DNA of 64,000 bases, taken from NCBI GenBank assembly GCA_903919125.1, contig CAIXGS010000009.1:31002-95001 (forward strand). Direction: 5' to 3'. This DNA is from an uncultured Spartobacteria bacterium. Lineage in GTDB: Bacteria; Verrucomicrobiota; Verrucomicrobiia; Chthoniobacterales; Chthoniobacteraceae. Below are positions 7,123-16,420 of this stretch, one piece after another; within the stretch, counting starts at the first letter, position 1, and the number at the start of each line of letters is the position of its first letter. The position numbers and the translations under genes were made by a program. The notes under the pieces were generated by a model. That model did no database searches and was not told where the DNA came from. It saw only the letters and a program-made list of their open reading frames with translations.

Positions 7123-8004
7123 AGAAGGAGTAATGCCTTTTTGGTTAGCGTGCGGGTAGCGTGCCTTTGAATTTCAGGGAGAGGAACCGCCCTAGAAAAA
7201 CTCGCAGACGGCCGCAAGCCAGCAGCCATCGCAAGCGCGAACAATGGGCCGCCGTTTTTACGAGAGAGACACCCACTAGACGCCACTCCATATGACATAC
7301 ATTGTATTGCGTTATAGATAACCGTCACGCGCAGCTGAGTTTATTCAGTTGTGAATAACGTGTTGAGAACTCAGGCGCCCTATTTCGCGCGGTTTCAATC
7401 CCCAGCAGATCCGAACGTTCCAAAGAGTACCTCACCGCTCTCAGCTTGAGATCAATCCCTAGCCCCATTCGCAACGGTCACCCAACTCGCCTCAAAACGG
7501 TAAGCGAAACGCCGCCACTCTCCACTCGCGCCGATCGCGTCGACCCACGCCACCGCAGACCGCTTCCTCGAGTCTTGCCGGCTTTGGCTCCCATTTGCCC
7601 ACTTGTCTAAATGTACGATCTGCGAACCCGCATTTTAAAGAATCCCACTCCGCCGCGATCTCAGCGCCGTCGGTGGGTTCCTTGCCCACTTACCGCCCAG
7701 CAAATGGGAGAAAACAATGGATCGCAATTATCAAATTTCTCGAGCTGTAGACGGAACTTTTTCATTGGGCTCAGGAGTTCCAAGTATACGCAGAGCACGC
7801 CACTCGCTCGGGCCGGTCCAGCAAACATCAAGCACTCCAGCGCATTTTTGCTACTTTCCGCGCTGGCGCTTTTGGGCATCCTCGGCTAATCCGCTTCAGT
7901 TGCACTGAACTTTTTCTCAAGGAAACAGTTCAACCTGCAGTCCAACTTTCAAACGCCCTTAAACGTTAAGCTGATCCTTATCCACCCTTATCCACTCTGT
8001 AGCC
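7123..8004. other. Intergenic region without a convincing gene
   Basis: About 880 bp in which the short open frames on either strand have no recognisable motif. I note TTATTCA-GTTG-TGAATAA at 7341-7358, and a 10-bp inverted pair, TCCCATTTGC at 7589-7598 with GCAAATGGGA at 7700-7709. Just before the next gene there is a direct repeat CTTATCCAC/CTTATCCAC. None has an assignable function. Confidence 0.5.
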
Positions 8005-9429
8005 ATGGCTGAAACCGCTCTTGATACTCGTCAGAAAGCCCTCCAAATCAACCTAGACCCGCGCCTTTACGGAACCTTCGCAGAAATTGGTGCAGGACAA
8101 GAAGTGGTGCGCTGGTTTTTTCGCGTCGGCGGCGCGGCAGGAACGGTAGCCAAGAGCATGTCGGCGTATGACATGACAGTTTCAGACGCAATTTACGGCA
8201 CCTCGGAACGTTACGTTTCCCGTAAGCGCTTGGAGGCGATGCTTGCCCACGAGTACAGACTGGATGTGGAACGTCTCGATGCGAAGCGTGGCGAGCGCAC
8301 GTGCTTTTTCGCCTTTGCCGACACAGTGGCTGCGCGTTCGTTCCGTGGCGGTTCGGAGTGCCACGGTTGGATGGGCATCACCTTCCAGCACGCGCCCCGA
8401 GCGGAACCCAGTCGCATTTTGATTCACGTGCGCATGCTGGACAACGAGAACGCGGCGCAAGCTGAGGCGCTTGGGATTGTCGGTGTTAACTTGGTGTACG
8501 GCGCGGGTTTTCTTTCGCACACACCGGAAGCGTTGTTGAGTTCGCTTCTGGATGACCTGACGGTTGGGCGCATTGAAATTGACATGGTTGAGTTCTCGGG
8601 AGCTGCCTTCGTCAATGTTGACAATCGGCTCATGAGCCTGAGATTGGTCCAATTGGGCCTTTCGGGTGCGGCGATGTTCGGCCCCAATGGCGAGGTGCTT
8701 CAGCCGTCGGAAGCCTTGTATAAGAAAGCGGTTCTCGTGGAACGCGGGGCGTTTCATCCGGTGACAAAGGTGCACATGGACATGCTGCATCTCTCGTCGG
8801 AAAAATTCCGAGCTCTCCCAGAGGTGCAAGGCAAGCAAGTCATCGAGCTCATGGAGATAACGATGCGCAACTTAATGTCAGATCAAACCGTGGTGGATCC
8901 GAAGGACTTTCTAGATCGCGCTGACGTGCTGGCTGCATGCGGACTGCCGGTGTTAGTTTCCGACTTCTCCGAATACTATCGTCTGAGTGCCTTTCTTTCT
9001 CGGATGACCAGCGAGCCCATCGGGATTGCCCTTGGTCTAACGCGTCTGCTTAATCTGTTTGACGAGCAATTTTATCAGACGCTACCGGGAGGAATTTTGG
9101 AGTCCTTTGGAAGACTTCTGAAAAACCATCTTAAACTTTTTGTTTATCCTACTTTAGACAAAGACACAGGAGCCGTGCGTCACCTTGAAACCCTGACAAA
9201 TCTAGGACCGCTTCAGCAGCTCTTTGGCTACCTTCGGGATCGCGGCTCTTTTGTAAGTTTATCGCCCAGCGACCTTTCTGTGTTATCCATTTATCCCCGC
9301 GATGTGCTTGAGGCAATCGCTTCCCACGATCCGAAGTGGAAGACGATGGTGCCGCCGGAGACCATTGAGGTGATTGAAAAGAAGCGTCTGTTTATTCATG
9401 ACCAGGGAGAACGGAATCCTTCCCACTAG
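8005..9429 (+). CDS. Conserved protein of unknown function
   Basis: 474 residues, apparently cytosolic, with no signal peptide or membrane span. From memory, it belongs to a family conserved in Bacteroidota, Verrucomicrobiota and Planctomycetota that shares the N-terminal block LYGTFAEIGAGQEVVRWFFR, then AKSMSAYDMTVSDAIYG and HGWMGITFQ. Homologues are often labelled nicotinate-nucleotide adenylyltransferase or TonB-dependent receptor. I see neither the HxGH/ISSTxxR motifs of the former nor a beta-barrel, plug or signal peptide for the latter, so both names look wrong. It forms no obvious operon. Confidence 0.7.
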   Translation: MAETALDTRQKALQINLDPRLYGTFAEIGAGQEVVRWFFRVGGAAGTVAKSMSAYDMTVSDAIYGTSERYVSRKRLEAMLAHEYRLDVERLDAKRGERTCFFAFADTVAARSFRGGSECHGWMGITFQHAPRAEPSRILIHVRMLDNENAAQAEALGIVGVNLVYGAGFLSHTPEALLSSLLDDLTVGRIEIDMVEFSGAAFVNVDNRLMSLRLVQLGLSGAAMFGPNGEVLQPSEALYKKAVLVERGAFHPVTKVHMDMLHLSSEKFRALPEVQGKQVIELMEITMRNLMSDQTVVDPKDFLDRADVLAACGLPVLVSDFSEYYRLSAFLSRMTSEPIGIALGLTRLLNLFDEQFYQTLPGGILESFGRLLKNHLKLFVYPTLDKDTGAVRHLETLTNLGPLQQLFGYLRDRGSFVSLSPSDLSVLSIYPRDVLEAIASHDPKWKTMVPPETIEVIEKKRLFIHDQGERNPSH

Positions 9430-9554
9430 TGAGTGGTTTTGGCAAATTTGTACGACTGGGCGATCTGATTGCGTTCAGGGAGTTTTTTTGCAATTGGGAG
9501 GATCGCGTAACTTATCGAAAAATTCCTGAGCACTGCTTTTTGCTTGAAATATGT

Positions 9555-9565
9555 TATCATTGATA
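9555..9565. promoter_or_regulatory. Candidate FitAB operator
   Basis: A perfect inverted repeat, TATCA-T-TGATA, 12 bp upstream of the antitoxin's GTG start. This is where a ribbon-helix-helix antitoxin would be expected to bind for autoregulation. Confidence 0.4.
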
Positions 9566-9577
9566 GCACTTTAGGAC

Positions 9578-9823
9578 GTGCCTCAGCTCATCGTCAGAAA
9601 CATTGAAGATGCAGTCGTTCGTCAGCTTCGAACCTTGGCGGCAACTCATGGGGTTTCGATGGAAGAAGAACACCGGCGGCTTTTGAGAAGTGTGCTCTTG
9701 GGAGAACGGGAAAATCGCAAATCTTTCTCGAAAATGCTGCTTTCGATCCCAAAGTCCACGGTGGGCGAATCCGAGGGTTTGTTTGCTCGTCAGGGTGACT
9801 TACCCAGAGAGATCGATTTGTGA
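9578..9823 (+). CDS. FitA-like ribbon-helix-helix antitoxin
   Basis: 81 residues starting at GTG. The N-terminus has the Arc/FitA ribbon-helix-helix pattern: a beta strand PQLIVRNIED, then VVRQLRTLAATHGVSMEEEH with the SMEEEHR box typical of FitA-type antitoxins. The C-terminal tail would wrap the toxin. The stop codon overlaps the toxin's start (GTGA, 9820-9823), the usual arrangement in these pairs. It should bind the promoter together with the toxin and repress the operon. Confidence 0.85.
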   Translation: MPQLIVRNIEDAVVRQLRTLAATHGVSMEEEHRRLLRSVLLGERENRKSFSKMLLSIPKSTVGESEGLFARQGDLPREIDL

Positions 9824-10233
9824 GAGGCTACTTGGTCGATACCAACGTGCTTTCGGAACTCCGGAGAATGGCTCCTTCCGAGGTAGTATTGGGGTGGATC
9901 TCAGCAACTCCGCCAGAGCTCCTCTTTATGAGTGTGCTCACATTGGCAGAACTCAGCCGGGGAGCGAAGCTTTCGAGGCGCAAAGATGCCCGCTCAGCGA
10001 TCGCTTTAGATCATTGGATCGCGGAGGTGCGACTGGACTTTGCTGAGCGCATTCTTTGTGTGGACCATGAAATCGCTGAATGCTGGGCTCGATTATCACC
10101 ACAGCAACCTTTGCCGGTCATTGATGGGCTTTTAGCGGCCACAGCAAGTGTGCACGATTTGACTGTAGTGACCCGTAATGCAGAAGATTTTGAACGCTCA
10201 GGAGTAAGAGTTTTGAACCCATTTAATTTGTAG
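9820..10233 (+). CDS. FitB/VapC-type PIN-domain toxin
   Basis: 137 residues beginning GTG, overlapping the antitoxin by 4 bp. It is a PIN-domain ribonuclease with the conserved acidic residues in place: Asp7 in YLVDTNVLSELRR, Glu in LTLAELSRGA, Asp in PVIDGLLAATA and Asp in VVTRNAEDF. Proteins of this family cleave RNA (tRNA or rRNA in studied VapC) using divalent metal. The FitA-type partner suggests the FitAB subgroup. The module is intact and probably functional. Confidence 0.9.
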   Translation: MRGYLVDTNVLSELRRMAPSEVVLGWISATPPELLFMSVLTLAELSRGAKLSRRKDARSAIALDHWIAEVRLDFAERILCVDHEIAECWARLSPQQPLPVIDGLLAATASVHDLTVVTRNAEDFERSGVRVLNPFNL

Positions 10234-10354
10234 CAATCCTTTGAGACTTGGCACTGAACATAGCGCTAGGACTCTTGATTTTGGGCTTTAGCGTTTTTGA
10301 CTTATTTGAAATTGCCAGTTCAACTCGCATTCCTAATCGTTAGTCTGGTTTCAC

Positions 10355-11098
10355 ATGGGTCCATATCTCCTTATAGATAACAGCAATTCTTTCACCAAAT
10401 TCACTGTATCTGCAGAAGACCAGTTGGGCCCAGTGAGCAGCCTACCTACGCGTGGCCTGAGCGCCGATGCACTCCGGAGTTTGGTCAGTGATTGGACGTT
10501 TGGCTCGGTCGTTGTGTGTTCCGTTGTGCCTCAAACCGCCGCCCTGTTAGTCCAAACGTTTGCTCACCTGCCCCTTCTACAGGTTTCTTCCTCCATCGAT
10601 CTGGGCATTGGTATCGACTATCCAGCGCCGGAATCCATCGGAGCCGATCGTTTGGCAAACGCGGTTGCCGCCTTGGCTCTATTTAAGACGCCTGCGGTGG
10701 TGGTGGACTTTGGCACGGCGCTAACGTTTGACATTCTCTCTCGCGAGCGCAACTACGTCGGCGGCGTGATAGCCCCCGGGTTGGAGGCAATGACGAACTA
10801 TCTGCACGAGCGCACCGCCTTATTGCCCAAGATCACGCTTTTGGAGCCGCCCAGTGTGATCGGTAAGTCTACCGAACACGCGATGCTCGCTGGAGCCGTT
10901 TACGGTTATCGTGGACTGGTGCGGGAAATTCTGGCGGAGATCCGCCGCACACTTCCCGGCGCCGCCGAAGACCTCCGCGTGGTCGCCACGGGTGGTTACG
11001 CAGAGTTAATTGCTGCCGGACTCCCGGAAATTTCCTCGGTCCATCCGGCGCTTACTTTGGAGGGGCTCAGGCTCATCGCAAAACGCCACTTTAATTAA
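10355..11098 (+). CDS. coaX: Type III pantothenate kinase
   Basis: 247 residues with the CoaX signatures: the N-terminal phosphate loop YLLIDNSNSFTKF, IGIDYPAPESIGADRLANAV, the catalytic region VVVDFGTALTFDIL, and GGVIAPGLEAM. It phosphorylates pantothenate in the first step of coenzyme A synthesis. Type III enzymes are typically insensitive to CoA feedback and need a monovalent cation. It is separated by about 120 bp from the toxin gene and shows no operon partner. Confidence 0.95.
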   Translation: MGPYLLIDNSNSFTKFTVSAEDQLGPVSSLPTRGLSADALRSLVSDWTFGSVVVCSVVPQTAALLVQTFAHLPLLQVSSSIDLGIGIDYPAPESIGADRLANAVAALALFKTPAVVVDFGTALTFDILSRERNYVGGVIAPGLEAMTNYLHERTALLPKITLLEPPSVIGKSTEHAMLAGAVYGYRGLVREILAEIRRTLPGAAEDLRVVATGGYAELIAAGLPEISSVHPALTLEGLRLIAKRHFN

Positions 11099-11213
11099 CG
11101 GCGCCCGCAAGTTTGCGATAAGGCACACCACTCGCCTTTATAGGCGCGAGAGGTGATTTCAGAATCGTCCACAGCGTTTGCCTCAATGCCATAAATGAGG
11201 TACACACTGGAGT

Positions 11214-11945
11214 ATGCGCTCCCCTGCTCTCCCCATCCTTCGCTATTTTGCGGTCGTTTGTATCGCCAGTTCCCCGACACCTCCGGCGCACTGCTCTGAA
11301 TCACGCCTCAGTGCGGACGCGGCAAAATGGGAGGCATTGGTGCAAAAAAAGCTGTCTCAGCCACCTCCCCAGGAAGGCTCGGTGATCTGCGTGGGAAGTT
11401 CGCACATGGCAAAGTGGAGCACGTTGGAAGAGGATCTGGCGCCTTTGCGCACTTACAATATGGGGATCGGCGGCAGTCGGATGCGGCATGCTGCGGAGTT
11501 GTTCATTCCACGACTGGTGCTCCCCTTCAAGCCGCGTGCGGTACTGCTGTATGAGGGAAGCAATGATTTGGCCGCAGGAATCCAGCCCGCAGAGATTTTG
11601 AAATCGTTTCAATCATTGCACCAACAATTGCACGAAACACTTCCCCAAACTCGCCTCTACGTTTTGGGCGTGGTTCCTAGTCCTGGAAAGCGCTTTGAAA
11701 AATGGGATGCCATCGTGGAACTCAACCACTTGCTGGAGGCCGAATGCGCTCAAAACCCTTGGATCCGCTTTTTAGATACCACTAGCGGACTGCTGGACAA
11801 TAAAGGAAAACCTCGCACGGAATGCTTCATTCTCAATGACATACACATGACAGCCGCAGGTTACGAAGTTTGGAAGTCGATCGTCGCGCCAGTACTGATT
11901 CAAGCAGAAAGCGTTCTTGCGCCCGCGCAAAGCGTTGCGCCGTAG
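11214..11945 (+). CDS. Secreted SGNH/GDSL-type esterase
   Basis: 243 residues with a likely N-terminal signal peptide. SGNH-hydrolase blocks are visible: the nucleophile block ICVGSSHMAKW, the Gly block MGIGGSRM, the Asn block YEGSNDL, and the catalytic Asp/His block NDIHMTAAGY. Expected activity is hydrolysis of carbohydrate- or lipid-linked esters outside the cytoplasm. The first block has SSHM where the classical form is GDS[LI], as in several SGNH subfamilies. The substrate is unknown. It converges on a lipoprotein gene, with their stop codons 25 bp apart. Confidence 0.82.
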   Translation: MRSPALPILRYFAVVCIASSPTPPAHCSESRLSADAAKWEALVQKKLSQPPPQEGSVICVGSSHMAKWSTLEEDLAPLRTYNMGIGGSRMRHAAELFIPRLVLPFKPRAVLLYEGSNDLAAGIQPAEILKSFQSLHQQLHETLPQTRLYVLGVVPSPGKRFEKWDAIVELNHLLEAECAQNPWIRFLDTTSGLLDNKGKPRTECFILNDIHMTAAGYEVWKSIVAPVLIQAESVLAPAQSVAP

Positions 11946-11970
11946 AGTTCGTTTTGTGGGGAAACTAGCG

Positions 11971-12390
11971 CTAGGGCGCTGGAGTGAGCTGGAACGTGCC
12001 AGCATCGTTTCGCGCGCCGTATTGAGCCTCGAACTTACTGGGCAGCAGGCTGCCTTTATAGGTGTAAAGACCACCACCCACGAAGGATTTAAGTTCTTTT
12101 TGCCCTGCAATCTGAAAGCCAGCACCCTGTTTTTGGGCGTCCAGCGTCACTGGATAAGCTGTAGTGAATCCGTGCCAGCGGGCTTCAAAAAACGCATCCA
12201 TCTTGCCTGCAGTGGGCGAAGACAGCACCGCGCGCAAACGCCCGCCCGCATGATGCTTTTCGCTGTACCACTGACCAGTCCAGCGTTGTTGGGGAGAATC
12301 TTTCCAAGCCCGCTCGAATTTTGGAGAAACGCAACTGACCAAACCGAGTCCCAGCAGTCCAACGGAAATTTGCGATAATTTATTTCTCAT
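11971..12390 (-). CDS. Small putative lipoprotein
   Basis: 139 residues from the ATG at 12390; a TTG four codons upstream is in frame but less likely. The N-terminus has a lipobox-like LGLVSC after a short hydrophobic segment, so Cys20 is the probable lipidated residue. The body is rich in Gly, Trp, Lys and aromatic residues (RWTGQWYSEKHHAGG, GGGLYTYKG) and looks like a small beta-sheet domain. I do not recognise the family. Confidence 0.6.
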   Translation of the reverse strand: MRNKLSQISVGLLGLGLVSCVSPKFERAWKDSPQQRWTGQWYSEKHHAGGRLRAVLSSPTAGKMDAFFEARWHGFTTAYPVTLDAQKQGAGFQIAGQKELKSFVGGGLYTYKGSLLPSKFEAQYGARNDAGTFQLTPAP

Positions 12391-12520
12391 GACAGGCTTC
12401 AAAATCGAGTTTGAATCATGCCATTCCCCTAGCTCTCAGGCAATCCTGCAAAGCAACGGATTGTTTACTGCTGGGCGATTGCCTTTTTGAACCAAGCACC
12501 CTACCTTCCCGCCTTTTCCT

Positions 12521-14719
12521 ATGAGCCACTACTCGGCAAAACGCGTCCTCTTTGTGTGTACAGGAAACAGTTGTCGCAGCCCTATGGCTGAGGCGCTTTT
12601 TCGCCACGCAACCAGAGACCGCCAAGACCTTGAAACCGCTTCCGCCGGCGTGCACGCGACCCTTGGAGAACCAGCGAGCAAGCATGCCATCGAGGCCTGT
12701 AAGCAACTCGATATTTCTCTACAACAACACCGTGCCCAACCTATTACGAAATCGCTTGTGGATTGGGCCACGCACATCTTCTGCATGACTTCAGGGCACC
12801 GCGAAGCCCTTGAAGACGAATTCCCCGAAGCCGCCCGCAAGGCCAATCTAGTGTGCGACTTCGACCCCGCCCTCCCCTCGCAAGTTCCTGATCCCATCGG
12901 ACAAGGCCTTGCCGCCTACCTTAGCACGCGTGACGTTCTGTTTCGTGCCATTCCTTCCTTGCTTCATTTTATAGATTCCAAACCCATGAGTGATACCATA
13001 CCCCATTCTCCCGTAATAACTTCCTCTCAAAGTGAGCGAGCTCTGCGTGTCGCAATCGGCTCCGATCACGGCGCCTTGGAACTCAAGACCGCCGTCCATG
13101 AACTGCTTTCCCGCCGGGGCCATGCCGTATCGGACTTCGGTACGTACGGCAGCGCGAGTGTGGATTATCCAGACTTCGCTCAATCCGTTGCGCATGTCGT
13201 TGCAGGCAAGGAGGCGGATTTCGGTATCCTGATGTGTACCAGTGGAATCGGCATGAGCATCGCTGCCAACCGCTTTCCCCACGTACGCGCCGCTTTGGTG
13301 TCGAATGCCGACGACGCTCGGCTCACACGCCGCCACAACGACGCCAACGTTTTGTGTATGGGTACCAACCACGTTGAACCTTCAGCCGCTGCGCGCATCG
13401 TTGACGCCTTCCTTTCCACCGCCTTCGAAGGAGGCCGCCACGAAAGGCGCGTAGAGAAAATCGAACACGCAGGTGCCGACTCAAAAATGGCGCTTTCAGA
13501 GGCGGATCCTGAGATTTACTCAGCCATTCAACTGGAGGAAAAGCGCCAGTTTGAGAATATTGAACTCATTGCCTCTGAGAATTTTACATCACGTGCAGTG
13601 ATGGAGGCGCAAGGTTCCTGCCTGACCAACAAGTACGCGGAAGGCTATCCGGGGCGCCGTTGGTACGGGGGCTGCGAAAACGTCGATATCGTCGAGCAGC
13701 TCGCCATCGATCGCGCTAAGGAACTCTTCGGAGCCGAACACGCCAACGTCCAGCCACACTCCGGTTCACAGGCGAACATGGCCGTTTACTTTTCAGTGCT
13801 CCAAACCGGTGATCGGATGCTCACCATGGACCTCAACCACGGCGGCCATCTCACCCATGGCAACAAAGCCAACTTTTCTGGCCGTCTCTTTGATATCGTT
13901 CATTACGGAGTTTCCCCTACCGACGAGCGCATCGATTACGACGCTCTGGCCAAAACGGCATTGGAGGTGAAACCCAAGATGGTTACGGCGGGAGCCAGCG
14001 CCTATCCCCGCATCATCGATTTCGAACGTCTCCGTGCCATCGCGGATTCTGTGGGCGCATATCTGCTTGTAGACATGGCCCACATTGCGGGTCTGGTCGC
14101 TGGGGGGGCGCATCCCTCGCCAGTACCGCTCGCAGACTTCGTGACGACCACGACGCACAAAAGCCTGCGCGGTCCTCGAAGCGGCCTCATTTTATGTAAA
14201 GCACAGTTCGCTAAAGGCGTTGACTCGCAGGTGTTCCCAGGTTGCCAAGGCGGCCCGCTCGAGCACGTCATTGCGGCTAAAGCGGTTTGCTTCAAAGAAG
14301 CGCTTCAACCTTCGTTCAAAGCCTATGCTGCCCAGATTGTGAGCAATGCCAAAGCCCTTGCGGCGCGCCTCGCCCATCACGGCTACCGAATCGTCTCCGG
14401 TGGCACCGACAACCACGTCATGCTCGTGGATTTGCGTCCCCACGGAATCAATGGTAAGCAGGCGCAGGAAGCCCTTGATCACGCGGGGATCACCGTGAAC
14501 AAAAACGGTATCCCCTTCGACACCGAGAAAATCACCCTAGGCGGAGGTATCCGCATCGGAACCCCTGCGGTGACCACCCGTGGCATGAAAGAAGAAGAGA
14601 TGATGGAAATTGCCGACCTGATTCACAGCGGACTTTCCAATGTGCAGGATCCCGCCGCGTTGGCTGCCATCAAAGGCACCGTGCGCGACTTCACTCGACG
14701 TTTTCCCCTTCCCCACTGA
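12521..14719 (+). CDS. Fusion: LMW protein phosphatase + ribose-5-phosphate isomerase B + serine hydroxymethyltransferase
   Basis: One uninterrupted 732-codon frame holding three complete enzymes. Residues 1-155 are a low-molecular-weight phosphatase with active loop CTGNSCRS (Cys13, Arg19) and the VPDPIGQG acid loop, closest in style to YwlE. Residues 156-322 are Rpi[42 protein letters not shown] and the typical end [11 protein letters not shown]. Residues 323-732 are SHMT (GlyA): [27 protein letters not shown] and the PLP lysine Lys547 in [14 protein letters not shown]. In-frame ATGs at 12986 and 13487 sit exactly at the domain boundaries and could serve as internal starts; neither has a clear ribosome-binding site. 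The order ywlE-rpiB-(ywlG)-glyA is that of separate genes in Bacillus. Confidence 0.88.
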   Translation: MSHYSAKRVLFVCTGNSCRSPMAEALFRHATRDRQDLETASAGVHATLGEPASKHAIEACKQLDISLQQHRAQPITKSLVDWATHIFCMTSGHREALEDEFPEAARKANLVCDFDPALPSQVPDPIGQGLAAYLSTRDVLFRAIPSLLHFIDSKPMSDTIPHSPVITSSQSERALRVAIGSDHGALELKTAVHELLSRRGHAVSDFGTYGSASVDYPDFAQSVAHVVAGKEADFGILMCTSGIGMSIAANRFPHVRAALVSNADDARLTRRHNDANVLCMGTNHVEPSAAARIVDAFLSTAFEGGRHERRVEKIEHAGADSKMALSEADPEIYSAIQLEEKRQFENIELIASENFTSRAVMEAQGSCLTNKYAEGYPGRRWYGGCENVDIVEQLAIDRAKELFGAEHANVQPHSGSQANMAVYFSVLQTGDRMLTMDLNHGGHLTHGNKANFSGRLFDIVHYGVSPTDERIDYDALAKTALEVKPKMVTAGASAYPRIIDFERLRAIADSVGAYLLVDMAHIAGLVAGGAHPSPVPLADFVTTTTHKSLRGPRSGLILCKAQFAKGVDSQVFPGCQGGPLEHVIAAKAVCFKEALQPSFKAYAAQIVSNAKALAARLAHHGYRIVSGGTDNHVMLVDLRPHGINGKQAQEALDHAGITVNKNGIPFDTEKITLGGGIRIGTPAVTTRGMKEEEMMEIADLIHSGLSNVQDPAALAAIKGTVRDFTRRFPLPH

Positions 14720-14810
14720 TTAACTCCCCGGCAGCAAACCGGTTCTTTCCTCAAAGTTTGCCGCGAGAAAACACCCACCCTAGGAAAAACTCCTATCCCA
14801 CCTCATCCGT

Positions 14811-16400
14811 TTGCCGTTGCCGAATCCGGTTACGCCTTATAACTCTCCATCCCGCGTGAACTCCACTCCTTCACAATCATCCAACCCACTTAAGGAAGGC
14901 CTTTCCAGCCGTCCATTACCGAGGCCCTGCAATGTCGTCATCTTCGGAGCTTCCGGCGATCTGACTTATCGCAAGCTTATTCCCGCTCTTTACAACATCG
15001 AAGCGGATGGGGATCTTCCCGCGACCACCCATATTACTGGGTTCGCGCGGCGGCCAAAATCTGACGAGTCCTTCCAACACGAACTGGGGGATGCGCTCTC
15101 AAAGTTTTCGCGCTCTGGACGCTCGGAGGAAATATGGAAGGATTTCTCCAATCGCTTGCACTACCACGCCAGCGAGTTTGGCAATCCAGAAGGCTACAGA
15201 ACACTTGCCGCGCGCCTCGACGCTCTGGATAAGGAAAACGGAACAGCCGGCAACCGGCTCTTTTATTTGAGCGTGGGCCCCTCCGAGTTTGAGGGGATTT
15301 TAGCGCAACTAGCCGATGCTGGTTTAAACAAAACCATCGATGGAGCCTGGGCGCGCGTCATTGTGGAAAAGCCTTTCGGGCGAGATCGCGATACGGCGCA
15401 CGCCCTCAATGAGAAGGTCAGCAAAGTTTTCGCGGAAAATGACACGTACCGCATCGACCACTATTTGGGCAAAGAAACGGCCCAAAACATCATGGTACTG
15501 CGGTTTGCGAACTCCATTTTTGAACCGCTTTGGAACCATCGCTACATTGATCACATTCAGATAACGGCGGCCGAACCCATGGGCGTCGAGGCACGCGGGC
15601 CGTATTACGAGTCTTCCGGAGCCCTGCGCGACATGGTGCAAAACCATCTCACTCAGATTCTGTGCTTGCTGACGATGGAGCCGCCCGCCGATCTCAGCGC
15701 AGACAGTGTACGCGACGAAAAGTTGAAGGTAGTGCGTGCGCTTCGGAAAATGTCTCCAGAGCAAGTCGCCCGCAATGTCGTCCGTGCGCAGTACGCTGCA
15801 GGCGTAGTCGGTGGCAACGATGTGCTCGGCTACAAGTCCGAAGACCGAGTCAGCCCGCAATCCGAGACGGAGACTTACGTGGCCTACCGCACCTTCATTG
15901 ACAACTGGCGCTGGGACGGCGTTCCAATTTATGTGCGGGTCGGCAAGCGGATGCCCAAGCACGGGACGGAGATTGCAATTTACTTCAAGGAAACTCCCGG
16001 AGTGCTCTTCAACGCGCAGCAGGCGGGCCTCGGCCCCAACGTTCTGGTTTTCCGCATCCAACCGGACGAAGGCGTTTCCTTGCTCATCCAATCTAAAAGA
16101 CCGGGCGCGCAGTTGGCCATTGAGCCGGTGAAGATGGATTTCCATTATAAGACGAGCTTCGGCAAGCCCAGCCCCGAGGCTTACGAGCGTCTGCTTCTGG
16201 ATGCGATGTCCGGAGACGCCACTCTTTTCGCTCGGCGCGACGAAGTGGACGCCGCATGGACTTTCATCGATTGCATCGAGCACGCGTGGCACAATCACCC
16301 CAACCCTGCGCCTATGGCGAGCTATCCTGCCGGCTCATGGGGCCCCAAGGAAGCCGACGACCTTCTAGCCGCCGACGGTCGGGTCTGGCGGCGTCTCTAA
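14811..16400 (+). CDS. zwf: Glucose-6-phosphate 1-dehydrogenase
   Basis: 529 residues from a TTG start; GTG at 14856 is an alternative, since the first 40 residues are Pro/Ser-rich and not conserved. The NADP-binding Rossmann motif is VIFGASGDLTYRKLIPALYN. The substrate and catalytic motif is RIDHYLGKETAQN, with the catalytic His, and VEKPFGRD is also present. It oxidises glucose-6-phosphate to 6-phosphogluconolactone, feeding the pentose phosphate pathway. The next gene, 20 bp downstream, encodes its assembly factor OpcA. The RpiB and SHMT fusion upstream and the aldolase downstream make this a central-carbon cluster. Confidence 0.96.
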   Translation: MPLPNPVTPYNSPSRVNSTPSQSSNPLKEGLSSRPLPRPCNVVIFGASGDLTYRKLIPALYNIEADGDLPATTHITGFARRPKSDESFQHELGDALSKFSRSGRSEEIWKDFSNRLHYHASEFGNPEGYRTLAARLDALDKENGTAGNRLFYLSVGPSEFEGILAQLADAGLNKTIDGAWARVIVEKPFGRDRDTAHALNEKVSKVFAENDTYRIDHYLGKETAQNIMVLRFANSIFEPLWNHRYIDHIQITAAEPMGVEARGPYYESSGALRDMVQNHLTQILCLLTMEPPADLSADSVRDEKLKVVRALRKMSPEQVARNVVRAQYAAGVVGGNDVLGYKSEDRVSPQSETETYVAYRTFIDNWRWDGVPIYVRVGKRMPKHGTEIAIYFKETPGVLFNAQQAGLGPNVLVFRIQPDEGVSLLIQSKRPGAQLAIEPVKMDFHYKTSFGKPSPEAYERLLLDAMSGDATLFARRDEVDAAWTFIDCIEHAWHNHPNPAPMASYPAGSWGPKEADDLLAADGRVWRRL

Positions 16401-16420
16401 CTTCCAACTGAGACTACACC

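Noticed and set aside
7492..7908. Short frames on both strands between queA and the 474-aa gene
   Set aside because: Composition does not look coding, frames disagree, and no motif is visible.
8182..8838. 218-codon minus-strand frame opposite the conserved 474-aa gene
   Set aside because: His/Arg-rich shadow without motif.
15324..16298. 324-codon open frame on the minus strand opposite zwf
   Set aside because: Antisense to a clear G6PDH; the translation shows no domain and mirrors high-GC codon bias.
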